From positions 1-11,685 of the forward strand of contig CAZLEX010000040.1 in assembly GCA_964558655.1 (NCBI GenBank): 11,685 nucleotides of DNA, given 5' to 3'. The notes beneath the pieces are model-generated. The model was given only the letters and a program-made list of their open reading frames with translations, had not been told where the DNA came from and did not search any database. Made by a program: the position numbers and the translations under genes. The stretch comes from RGIG6353 sp964558655 (GTDB taxonomy: Bacteria > Bacillota > Clostridia > Oscillospirales > SIG627). Below, one piece after another: positions 5,995-11,685 of this stretch (within the stretch, counting starts at the first letter, position 1; each line of letters starts with the position of its first letter).

Positions 5995-7293
5995 TTATTC
6001 GGCATCAAGAGAGTCGAAACGGTCGCCACATTCAGGGCAGAATTTCGGCGGATTTGACGGATCCTGAGGAACATATCCGCACTTATCGCATTTGTATACC
6101 GGTTTTTTCGCACCGCACTCGGAACAAAACTTCCCGTTATTTACAGAACCGCACGCACACTTCCATTCCCCCGCTTTGTCGGATTCCGGCTTCTTGTTTC
6201 CACATTCCGTGCAGAATTTTCCGCTTGAAATTTTTCCGCAGGAACATTTCCACTCGTCCGTATTTCCGACCTTTTCGGGAGTCTTCTTTTCGCCCATTGC
6301 GAAAAGATTCTGTGCATTTACTCCGGTACTGTTTTGTACCATTCCCATTCCCATAAATCCCGTCATCGCACCTGCGGAATTTTTTGCGGCGTTTTTCATA
6401 GCTTCCGACTGTGCACCGACCAGAGAAGCCGCCGCCATTGTAGGATCACGGTATATTGCTGTCTGCTGTGCCGTTTTTATCATTTCGGCATCTTCATCGG
6501 GAAGATTTACGGTCTGAACAGAAACGCTTACCACTTCGAGACCGCGTAACTCCTTCCATGAGTTATCAAGTTCGGCGTTGACTTTTTCGCAAATCGAATT
6601 TGCGTGAGACGGGAGAGCACTCGGGCGTATTTCCAGTGCCGAAAGAGCACCTATGGACGGGTGAAGTGCACTTATAAATTCCGTTTTAAGCTGACCTGAA
6701 ATATTTTCAACCGTGTATTCATTCTCAACATTTCCGCACACATTGGTGTAAAAAAGCAAAGGATTCGCAATACGGAAAGAATAAACACCGCTGCATCTGA
6801 GCGACACATCGACATCGAGACCTATACGGCTGTCAACAACACGGAAAGGAATCGGAGACGGTGTGCCGAATTTGTTATTCAAAATTTCCTTTGTATTAAA
6901 ATAATACACTCTTTGATCGGCACCGGCACTTCCTCCGAAAGTGAATCTTTTGCCGATATTTTTGAAAGTGTCGAGAATACTCTTGCCGAGAGAGCCGGAA
7001 AAAATGCTCGGCTCCGTTCCCGTATCGTACTTAAACTCGCCGGGTTCCGCACACACTTCCACAACTTTCCCTTGTTCAACGATTATCATACACTGTCCGT
7101 CGGCAACGGCGATTACGGAACCGTTGGAAATTATGTTATCTTCACCTTTTGTATTTGAAGAACGCCCGGAAATTCTTTTCTGACCTTTTTTTACCAATAC
7201 GGAATTTTCAAGAGCATCGCAATAAAAATACTCTTTCCACTGATCAGCAAGAACGCCTCCGAGTGCTCCAACACCTGCTTTAATAAGTCCCAT
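5995..7293 (-). CDS. SPFH-domain protein with C-terminal zinc ribbons (YdjI-like)
   Basis: I chose ATG at 7293, giving 432 residues that begin MGLIKAGVGALGG. An in-frame TTG at 7311 would place the AAAGGAG ribosome binding site inside the gene. The N-terminal part resembles YdjI-type SPFH (band 7) proteins, formerly annotated as virion core protein-like. It has the SVLVKKGQ and GSVIAVADGQ segments near 31-67 and the long SPFH body to about 280. An Ala/Met/Gly-rich linker (about 285-335) follows, then three zinc ribbons at about 348-365, 377-394 and 400-423, each with paired CxC or CxxC knuckles. No membrane helix is evident beyond a short hydrophobic N-terminus, so it probably needs partners at the membrane. 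It is first in an operon with the YdjG-like and YdjH-like genes. In B. subtilis the equivalent protein is linked to PspA and membrane stress. No PspA-like gene lies here. Confidence 0.9.
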   Translation of the reverse strand: MGLIKAGVGALGGVLADQWKEYFYCDALENSVLVKKGQKRISGRSSNTKGEDNIISNGSVIAVADGQCMIIVEQGKVVEVCAEPGEFKYDTGTEPSIFSGSLGKSILDTFKNIGKRFTFGGSAGADQRVYYFNTKEILNNKFGTPSPIPFRVVDSRIGLDVDVSLRCSGVYSFRIANPLLFYTNVCGNVENEYTVENISGQLKTEFISALHPSIGALSALEIRPSALPSHANSICEKVNAELDNSWKELRGLEVVSVSVQTVNLPDEDAEMIKTAQQTAIYRDPTMAAASLVGAQSEAMKNAAKNSAGAMTGFMGMGMVQNSTGVNAQNLFAMGEKKTPEKVGNTDEWKCSCGKISSGKFCTECGNKKPESDKAGEWKCACGSVNNGKFCSECGAKKPVYKCDKCGYVPQDPSNPPKFCPECGDRFDSLDAE

Positions 7294-7358
7294 GTACAAA
7301 ACTCCTTTCAAAAAAACGAATGTATCATCAATAAATTATATTGACTTCCTATGTAAAT

Positions 7359-7387
7359 ATTATAAACTTTGATTGTTAAAAAATCAA
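7359..7387 (-). promoter_or_regulatory. Promoter of the SPFH/zinc-ribbon/TPM operon
   Basis: Read on the - strand, TTGATT (7387-7382) and TATAAT (7364-7359) are 17 bases apart, a good sigma-A promoter. I see no ECF-type promoter upstream of the gene, although the B. subtilis counterpart operon is under sigma-W. The -35 is one half of a perfect inverted repeat (TTGATT at 7369-7374, AATCAA at 7382-7387, seven-base spacer). A regulator could bind there. Confidence 0.65.
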
Positions 7388-7465
7388 TAGTCTTGAAATT
7401 GTTTTTAAAAAAATGTCGAATTTTCTTTCATATGTTAATTAATTACGAAAAAATCAAAAAAACAC

Positions 7466-7494
7466 TTGACAAACGGTAAATAATTTATTATAAT
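7466..7494 (+). promoter_or_regulatory. Consensus sigma-A promoter of rplJ-rplL
   Basis: TTGACA (7466-7471) and TATAAT (7489-7494) are separated by exactly 17 bases, a perfect consensus. The 65 bases upstream are very AT-rich and may act as an UP element. Transcription should start near 7501, just at the L10 leader. Confidence 0.9.
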
Positions 7495-7500
7495 ATACGC

Positions 7501-7625
7501 GTTGACCTAAGACAGCAGGTGACGAAATTCGTCATAATATTCGCCTGCCGAGGAAAGCGCAGAAATTTCAAAGTGATATTTGTGCTCTTTTGTCGGTATC
7601 GGCGAAAGAGCTTTCTTTATTTTAT
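7501..7625 (+). promoter_or_regulatory. Ribosomal protein L10 leader RNA with attenuator
   Basis: The segment AAGACAGCAGGTG (7508-7520) pairs through CAGGTG/CGCCTG with CGCCTGCCGAGGA (about 7543-7555). These paired strands and flanking bases fit the Firmicute L10 leader, the RNA site bound by the L10-L7/L12 complex. It is followed by a possible antiterminator-like pairing (GCGCAGAAAT near 7557 with ATATTTGTGC near 7577-7586). The last bases of that pairing overlap the 5' arm of the terminator at 7584-7611. The model is therefore that excess L10 favours termination before rplJ. The L10-binding pattern is recognised from the family, and the antiterminator is my own inference. Confidence 0.85.
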
Positions 7626-7630
7626 TTTTA
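7584..7630 (+). terminator. Attenuator terminator upstream of rplJ
   Basis: A 12-bp stem (7584-7595 with 7600-7611, two G-U pairs) closes a four-base GTAT loop. It is followed by the T-rich stretch TTTCTTTATTTTATTTTT. It lies within the leader, before the rplJ ribosome binding site, so it is a regulated terminator and not the end of a gene. Confidence 0.87.
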
Positions 7631-7648
7631 CACGGAGGTGAAACACGA

Positions 7649-8170
7649 ATGTCAAGTGAAAAGATACTTGCAGGAAAACAGGCGGCAGTTGCCAACCTTT
7701 CCGAAAAGGTTAAGTCAAGTGCGGCAGGCGTTCTGGTAAACTATTACAAGACCACCGTTGAAGATGATACAGCTCTCAGAAAAGAGCTTACCCGTGCGGG
7801 AGTTGAGTACAAAGTTGTAAAGAACACACAGCTTCGTTTCGTATTTGATGAAGTAGGTTATCCTCAGCTCAAGGAACATCTTGAAGGTATGACCGCTATC
7901 GCATATTCAAACGATCCTGTTGCTCCGGCTAAAATTCTTTCCAAATTCGCTAAAGAACACGCGGATTATGTTATCAAGGCAGGATACATCGACGGCGAAG
8001 TTATCGATGTTGCCGGTGTTGAAAATCTTGCGAATATTCCTTCAAAAGAAGGTCTTATCGCAAAACTTCTCGGCAGTATCCAGAGCCCTTTGTACGGACT
8101 TGCTTATGTATTGCAAGGCAAGATCGACAAAGAAAACGAAGCAGGTGCACAAGCACCGGCAGCAGAGTAA
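7649..8170 (+). CDS. rplJ: 50S ribosomal protein L10
   Basis: L10 binds 23S rRNA at the base of the ribosomal stalk and carries L7/L12 dimers on its C-terminal helix. The 173-residue product is of normal length. It has the typical N-terminal half (KVKSSAAGVLVNYYKTT, LRKELTRAGVEYKVVKNT) and the AKLLGSIQSPLYGLAYVL segment before the L7/L12-binding tail. It ends in a flexible acidic/Ala-rich stretch. The ATG at 7649 follows GGAGGTG (7634-7640) by eight bases. The open frame extends further upstream, but that part runs through the attenuator hairpin and is not coding. It is co-transcribed with rplL and probably autoregulated by the leader RNA. Confidence 0.97.
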   Translation: MSSEKILAGKQAAVANLSEKVKSSAAGVLVNYYKTTVEDDTALRKELTRAGVEYKVVKNTQLRFVFDEVGYPQLKEHLEGMTAIAYSNDPVAPAKILSKFAKEHADYVIKAGYIDGEVIDVAGVENLANIPSKEGLIAKLLGSIQSPLYGLAYVLQGKIDKENEAGAQAPAAE

Positions 8171-8233
8171 TTTTTCTCTGTATTTATATCACAGTAATAC
8201 AAACAAAATAATTATTTTCGGAGGTATATGAAA

Positions 8234-8611
8234 ATGGCTACAGAAAAGACAACCAACATTCTTGAAGAAATCAAATCTCTTACTATTCTCGAACTTGCAG
8301 ACCTCGTAAAAGCACTTGAAGAAGAATTCGGCGTATCCGCAGCTCCCGTTGCGGTTGCAGCAGCTCCCGCAGGCGGTGCAGCTCCCGCTGAAGAAGAAAA
8401 GACCGAATTTGATGTTATCCTCGCTTCCGCAGGTGACAGCAAACTCGCTGTTATCAAGGCAGTTCGTGAAATCACAGGTCTCGGCCTCAAAGAAGCAAAA
8501 GAGCTTGTTGAGTCCGCTCCTAAGGCAGTTAAGACCGGTATCGCTAAGGCTGAAGCTGATGAAATCAAAACCACTCTTACAGCCGCAGGTGCAACCGTCG
8601 AAGTTAAATAA
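8234..8611 (+). CDS. rplL: 50S ribosomal protein L7/L12
   Basis: This is the multi-copy stalk protein that recruits translation GTPases. The 125-residue product has the N-terminal dimerisation helices (LTILELADLVKALEEEFGV), an Ala/Pro-rich hinge, and the C-terminal factor-binding domain with KLAVIKAVREITGLGLKEAK and LVESAPK. I start at ATG 8234 (MATEK), nine bases after GGAGG at 8220-8224. The in-frame ATG at 8228 is too close to that site. It follows rplJ by 63 bases, with no promoter in between, and is ended by a strong terminator. No rpoB follows. Confidence 0.97.
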   Translation: MATEKTTNILEEIKSLTILELADLVKALEEEFGVSAAPVAVAAAPAGGAAPAEEEKTEFDVILASAGDSKLAVIKAVREITGLGLKEAKELVESAPKAVKTGIAKAEADEIKTTLTAAGATVEVK

Positions 8612-8631
8612 GAAAGCTTTTGTCAACATTG

Positions 8632-8663
8632 AAAAGCCGATGCAAATTGCATCGGCTTTTTTA
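8632..8663 (+). terminator. Terminator of the rplJ-rplL operon
   Basis: A perfect 10-bp stem (8635-8644 with 8648-8657) encloses a three-base loop. It is preceded by AAA and followed by TTTTTT, which can extend the stem by a few A-T pairs. It lies 20 bases after the rplL stop codon. Confidence 0.95.
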
Positions 8664-8843
8664 TGTAAAGTCACGAAGTAGTCTGACACAGCACTTTTAC
8701 AGCCTAACTTATTTATATCTTTCCGCTTCATGATAAATGTCTACATGATATTTCAGTTGTGTGGCAGGCAACTCATTTCCGTCTGTATTCTCCGTTCCTC
8801 ACTAAAGCTATTCTTTGCCCACCGTTTCCATATCAAACAAAGT
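8664..8843. other. Gene-free spacer between rplL and symporter terminators
   Basis: About 180 bases without a supported gene, promoter or structured RNA. Translations of both strands show only short fragments that I cannot assign to a family. A small inverted repeat, AGTTG/CAACT around 8755-8772, is the only local structure noted. Confidence 0.5.
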
Positions 8844-8880
8844 AAAAAGCTCACGCCTTGCAAAAGCGTGAGCTGTTTTT
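8844..8880. terminator. Terminator after the sodium/proline symporter gene
   Basis: A 9-bp stem AGCTCACGC/GCGTGAGCT (8848-8856 with 8866-8874) has a nine-base loop. On the - strand the arm is followed by TTTTT, so it terminates the symporter transcript 30 bases after its stop. The + strand side also has GTTTTT, so it can work both ways. Confidence 0.88.
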
Positions 8881-8903
8881 ATAGTGAACGATATTATTTA
8901 CAG

Positions 8904-10538
8904 TTAAACATTTCCGGTGCGTGCCGCCTCGAAATCTTCTTGAATTTCTTTGGACGGTGTTTTTCCGATAAGCGAGACCGCAACGATAAGAACGGAAGAG
9001 AAGATAAATGCGGGAAGCAATTCGTAAATCTCAAATATTCCGCCGAATGTCGGGTTAAATACCAATTTCCAGATAAATACCATCGCAGCTCCGCCTACCA
9101 TTCCCGCAACGGCACCGCTTCGTGTTGTCCGTTTCCAAAAGAGCGAGAACAGCATAATCGGTCCGAAAGTTGCTCCGAATCCCGCCCATGCGAAAGAAAC
9201 AATACTGAAAATTACACTGTTTTCGTCAAGTGCCATGAAAATTGCAATAACGGTGATTGCGACAAGCGTAATTTTGGAAATGAGCATGACATTTTTGTCG
9301 GAAGCTTTCTTTCTGAAAATACCCTGATATATATTTTTCGCAAAAGCAGATGCCGCAATGAGTAAATAAGAATCCGAAGAAGAAATCGTTGCCGCCAAAA
9401 TTCCTGCCATAACAAAACCTGCAAGAAGAGGAGGCAGGAGACCGGTTGAAAGCGAAATAAATATATTTTCGGCACTCGATTTTGTAACGAGCGTTTCGCC
9501 GAGATCCAAACCGTCAGGCGTATTCATAAACAGTGCTCTTCCCATAATTCCGATAAACACGGCAACAGTCAGGGAGATAATTACCCATATCATAGCAATG
9601 TGTCGGCTTCTTTTCAAATCCTTTTCATGCCGAATTGCCATAAATCTGAGAAGGACTTGAGGCATACCGAAGTATCCGAGTCCCCAAGCAAGCATCGAAA
9701 ATACCGAAAGCAATCCGTATTCGGAGCCTGTATCGGAAAACATGGGGATACCGTTTTTCACACCTTGTTCGAGAAGCGTCGGATCTGTCGAAGACAATCC
9801 CGATATCACATCGCCGTTTGCGTTAAGCGGTTGCGCAAGTCCGAAAAATTCAAAAAATCCCGGTATGCTCTGAGCGTTTTCGATAACGGCACCGAGTCCG
9901 CCCGCTTTATATGTACCGAGTATTACAATTACGGAAAGTGCGACTATCATCACAATCGCCTGCATAAAGTCGGAAGCACTCTCAGCGAGAAATCCTCCCA
10001 GAATTGTATAAAGCAATACGAAAAGTGCCCCTAAAATCATCATGGCAATATACGGTGCACCGAAAAGCGTTGAAAAAAGTTTGCCGCAAGTTACAAGACA
10101 GCTTGCCGCATATACCGTGAAAAACACGAGAATAAACAGTGCGGAAATCGTCATTATGACTTTTTTCTTTTCGTGGAAACGGTTTGAGAAAAATTCCGGA
10201 AGCGTTATGGAATTGTTTGCTCTGACACTGTAACGGCGTAACCTCTTCGCCACGATAAGCCAGTTAAAATATGTTCCGAGTGCCAAACCAATTGCCGTCC
10301 ATGCCGCATCTGCCAAACCGCACCAATATGCGACACCGGGCAATCCCATAAGAAGCCAGCCGCTCATATCCGACGCTTCGGCACTCATCGCCGCAACCCA
10401 CGGACCGAGTGAACGGCCGCCCAAAAAATATTCGTCCGAACTTTTATTTGCCCGCTTTGCATAAAAAACTCCGATTCCAATGACGGCGAGCATATATATT
10501 ATCATTGCAACCATAATCTGAATTGTAGATGAATCCAT
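8904..10538 (-). CDS. putP: Sodium/proline symporter (PutP-like, SSS family)
   Basis: This membrane protein imports a solute, most likely L-proline, with Na+. The 544-residue product has the solute:sodium symporter pattern: YxxA-type TM1, DEYFLGGRSLGPWVAAMSAEASDMSGWLLMG (35-65, shown here as two motifs: DEYFLGGRSL and AEASDMSGW), and about 13 hydrophobic segments. Asp57 corresponds to the essential Asp55 of E. coli PutP. AGILAATISSSDS (378-390) supplies the Ser residues of the second sodium-site region. E. coli PutP has 502 residues; the extra length here is mainly a soluble loop at about 226-275. AAGGAGAGG at 10554-10546 sets the start. It is a single gene with its own promoter and terminator. 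No proline dehydrogenase or glycine/proline reductase genes are nearby, so specificity for proline rests on similarity alone. Confidence 0.92.
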   Translation of the reverse strand: MDSSTIQIMVAMIIYMLAVIGIGVFYAKRANKSSDEYFLGGRSLGPWVAAMSAEASDMSGWLLMGLPGVAYWCGLADAAWTAIGLALGTYFNWLIVAKRLRRYSVRANNSITLPEFFSNRFHEKKKVIMTISALFILVFFTVYAASCLVTCGKLFSTLFGAPYIAMMILGALFVLLYTILGGFLAESASDFMQAIVMIVALSVIVILGTYKAGGLGAVIENAQSIPGFFEFFGLAQPLNANGDVISGLSSTDPTLLEQGVKNGIPMFSDTGSEYGLLSVFSMLAWGLGYFGMPQVLLRFMAIRHEKDLKRSRHIAMIWVIISLTVAVFIGIMGRALFMNTPDGLDLGETLVTKSSAENIFISLSTGLLPPLLAGFVMAGILAATISSSDSYLLIAASAFAKNIYQGIFRKKASDKNVMLISKITLVAITVIAIFMALDENSVIFSIVSFAWAGFGATFGPIMLFSLFWKRTTRSGAVAGMVGGAAMVFIWKLVFNPTFGGIFEIYELLPAFIFSSVLIVAVSLIGKTPSKEIQEDFEAARTGNV

Positions 10539-10575
10539 AAAACAGCCTCTCCTTAAAAATATTCATGATACAGAC

Positions 10576-10604
10576 AGTATAACACATCGGTAAATATTTG
10601 GCAA
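10576..10604 (-). promoter_or_regulatory. Promoter of the symporter gene
   Basis: Read on the - strand, TTGCCA (10604-10599) and TATACT (10581-10576) are 17 bases apart, five and five matches to consensus. Transcription would begin near 10570, leaving a leader of about 30 bases before the ATG at 10538. Confidence 0.72.
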
Positions 10605-10612
10605 GTAAAAAA

Positions 10613-10656
10613 ACGAAAAAACGGCATTTTTACGCAAAAAGTGCGAAAATGCCGTT
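10613..10656 (-). terminator. Terminator after the cysteine synthase gene
   Basis: An 11-bp stem AACGGCATTTT/AAAATGCCGTT (10620-10630 with 10646-10656) has an inner CGC/GCG pairing. On the - strand it runs into a T-rich tract (10613-10620 complement). It begins six bases past the cysK stop. Confidence 0.88.
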
Positions 10657-10661
10657 AAATT

Positions 10662-11585
10662 TCAGAAAAGAGGAGTTGAAAAATACCTTTCGGCTGTATC
10701 GGGAAGAATTGTAACCACAGTCTTACCGGGTCCTAACTTCTTCGCAAGTTTTATTGCCGCCGCAACATTGGTACCGCTCGATATACCGCACATAATCCCC
10801 TCAAGTTTTGCGAGATTTTTGGCGGTTTCAATCGCTTCTTCATCGTTGATTATGCAAATATCGTCATATATGTCTCGGTTAAGTATTTTCGGTATCAATC
10901 CGTCACCTATACCCATCTGCAAATGAGTTCCTATCGAACCGCCGGACAAAATAGCCGCGTGTTCCGGCTCAACAGCCCAAATCTCAATATCGGGATTCTT
11001 TTCTCTTAAAGCTTCTCCGATACCCGTAATCGTTCCTCCCGTACCTATGCCGGAACAAAATCCGTGAATAGGAGCATTGACCGCTTCCAAAATCTCTCTT
11101 CCCGTCATATTCTTTTGAACTTCGGGGTTCGCCGGATTTTCAAACTGCTGAGGAACGAAAACTTTGGGATTTCCGGCTTTCATTCGCAAAGCGGTATTGA
11201 GACATTCCTCTATACAAGCTCCGATATTTCCGGCATCGTGAATAAGAATCACTTCGGCTCCGTAATGCTCGACAAGCTTACGCCTTTCTTCGCTTACGGA
11301 ATCCGGCATGATGATAACCGTCCTGTAACCCTTTACCGCTCCGACAAGTGCAAGACCGATTCCCTGATTTCCGCTGGTTGGCTCGACGATAATCGACGAA
11401 CCGTCAATCAAGCCGGAAAGTTCGGCGTCTCTTATCATATTGTACGCCGTTCTGGTTTTGACGGAACCTCCGACATTAAGCCCCTCGAACTTTACGAGAA
11501 TATCGGCACAGCCTTCGCCCGCCATTTTATTAAGTTTGATTATGGGAGTATTCCCAATTGCTTCCAATATGTTGTTAAGTACCAT
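10662..11585 (-). CDS. cysK: Cysteine synthase family PLP enzyme (O-acetylserine sulfhydrylase-like)
   Basis: The usual reaction is O-acetyl-L-serine plus sulfide to L-cysteine plus acetate. The 307-residue protein has the normal length and features: NNILEAIGNTP at the N-terminus, the PLP lysine Lys43 in GGSVKTR, TSGNQG at 70-75, the phosphate loop GTGGT at 181-185, GISSGTN at 267-273 with the Ser contacting the pyridine nitrogen, and the C-terminal LPDTAERYFST. Two differences from standard O-acetylserine sulfhydrylases stand out: GGSVKTR where GSVKDR is usual, and Gln75-type TSGNQG where TSGNTG is usual. The general family is secure; the exact acceptor and donor are less so. The ribosome binding site GAGGG is only four bases from the ATG, so initiation may be modest. 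The gene is monocistronic, with no serine acetyltransferase gene beside it and no T-box or S-box leader visible. Confidence 0.9.
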   Translation of the reverse strand: MVLNNILEAIGNTPIIKLNKMAGEGCADILVKFEGLNVGGSVKTRTAYNMIRDAELSGLIDGSSIIVEPTSGNQGIGLALVGAVKGYRTVIIMPDSVSEERRKLVEHYGAEVILIHDAGNIGACIEECLNTALRMKAGNPKVFVPQQFENPANPEVQKNMTGREILEAVNAPIHGFCSGIGTGGTITGIGEALREKNPDIEIWAVEPEHAAILSGGSIGTHLQMGIGDGLIPKILNRDIYDDICIINDEEAIETAKNLAKLEGIMCGISSGTNVAAAIKLAKKLGPGKTVVTILPDTAERYFSTPLF

Positions 11586-11615
11586 TTTACCCTCTTAGCA
11601 TATTTTATCCCGTAA

Positions 11616-11645
11616 ATTTTACAACACTTATCCGTTCTTTGTCAA
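11616..11645 (-). promoter_or_regulatory. Promoter of the cysteine synthase gene
   Basis: Read on the - strand, TTGACA (11645-11640) is followed after 18 bases by TAAAAT (11621-11616). The -35 is a perfect match. Only about 25 bases would separate the transcription start from the ATG, so no leader-RNA regulation is expected. Confidence 0.68.
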
Positions 11646-11685
11646 TAGTCAAAGACAAATTTACCGATAAATATGAAAAACTGTA

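Noticed and set aside
7294..7311. Upstream TTG start for the SPFH gene
   Set aside because: Starting at 7311 would place the AAAGGAG ribosome binding site within the coding sequence. ATG at 7293 has ideal spacing and gives the family's usual MGLIKAG start.
7580..7648. Upstream in-frame extension of rplJ
   Set aside because: The extension lies in the attenuator hairpin, and the L10 family N-terminus fits the ATG at 7649.
8228..8233. Earlier ATG for rplL
   Set aside because: It is only three bases from the GGAGG core; the ATG at 8234 has nine-base spacing and gives the expected MATEK-type start.
8189..8731. 180-residue - strand open frame over rplL
   Set aside because: It is antisense to rplL, crosses the rplL terminator, has no ribosome binding site and shows a composition unlike a real protein.
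8730..9365. 211-residue + strand open frame over the symporter 3' end
   Set aside because: Most of it is antisense to the well-supported symporter gene, and it runs through that gene's terminator hairpin. No family resemblance.
1..11685. CRISPR arrays, insertion sequences, tRNA genes, prophage or defence genes
   Set aside because: No regularly spaced repeats, transposase, integrase, tRNA cloverleaf or defence-type domain was found on either strand. The window reads as ordinary chromosomal genes.

Overview
The window looks like a piece of chromosome from an anaerobic, moderately AT-rich Firmicute, most likely a gut-type Clostridia (Ruminococcaceae/Oscillospiraceae-like; the exact lineage is inference). 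Supporting signs are a tryptophan T-box, an L10 leader RNA, rubrerythrin, strong GGAGG-type ribosome binding sites, consensus sigma-A promoters and compact hairpin/U-tract terminators. Nothing suggests a phage, plasmid, integrative element or CRISPR locus, and I found no tRNA or rRNA. Most of it is ordinary core genome.

Layout. (1) 1-1583, + strand: a Trp-specific T-box leader (specifier TGG at 88-90, T-box 207-219, terminator 230-260), a possible 13-codon ORF with one Trp codon (280-321), then a stand-alone trpB with no trpA beside it. (2) 1667-2200, - strand: rubrerythrin. It converges on trpB at a shared terminator and diverges from (3) 2355-3987, + strand: an ACT-domain protein plus a DUF711/UPF0210 protein, a conserved two-gene pair of unknown function. 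(4) 7293-4148, - strand: a three-gene operon coding for an SPFH protein with C-terminal zinc ribbons, a zinc-ribbon membrane protein, and a TPM-domain membrane protein. It resembles B. subtilis ydjI, ydjG and ydjH, but no pspA-like gene lies in the window. (5) 7466-8663, + strand: promoter, L10 leader with attenuator, rplJ and rplL. (6) 10538-8904, - strand: a PutP-like sodium/proline symporter. (7) 11585-10662, - strand: a cysteine synthase-family PLP enzyme.

How the genes work together. The T-box should turn on trpB when uncharged tRNA-Trp accumulates, and an orphan TrpB could make tryptophan from indole and serine. The L10 leader should let ribosomal protein L10 (with L7/L12) limit its own synthesis. 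The SPFH, zinc-ribbon and TPM proteins probably form one membrane-associated assembly. Rubrerythrin handles peroxide in an anaerobe. The ACT/DUF711 pair and the SPFH operon are the parts with the least settled biology.

Gene-free stretches above 300 bases are 1-365 (T-box and leader) and 7294-7648 (two divergent promoters and the L10 leader). The 292-base gap at 8612-8903 holds two terminators and nothing else I recognise.
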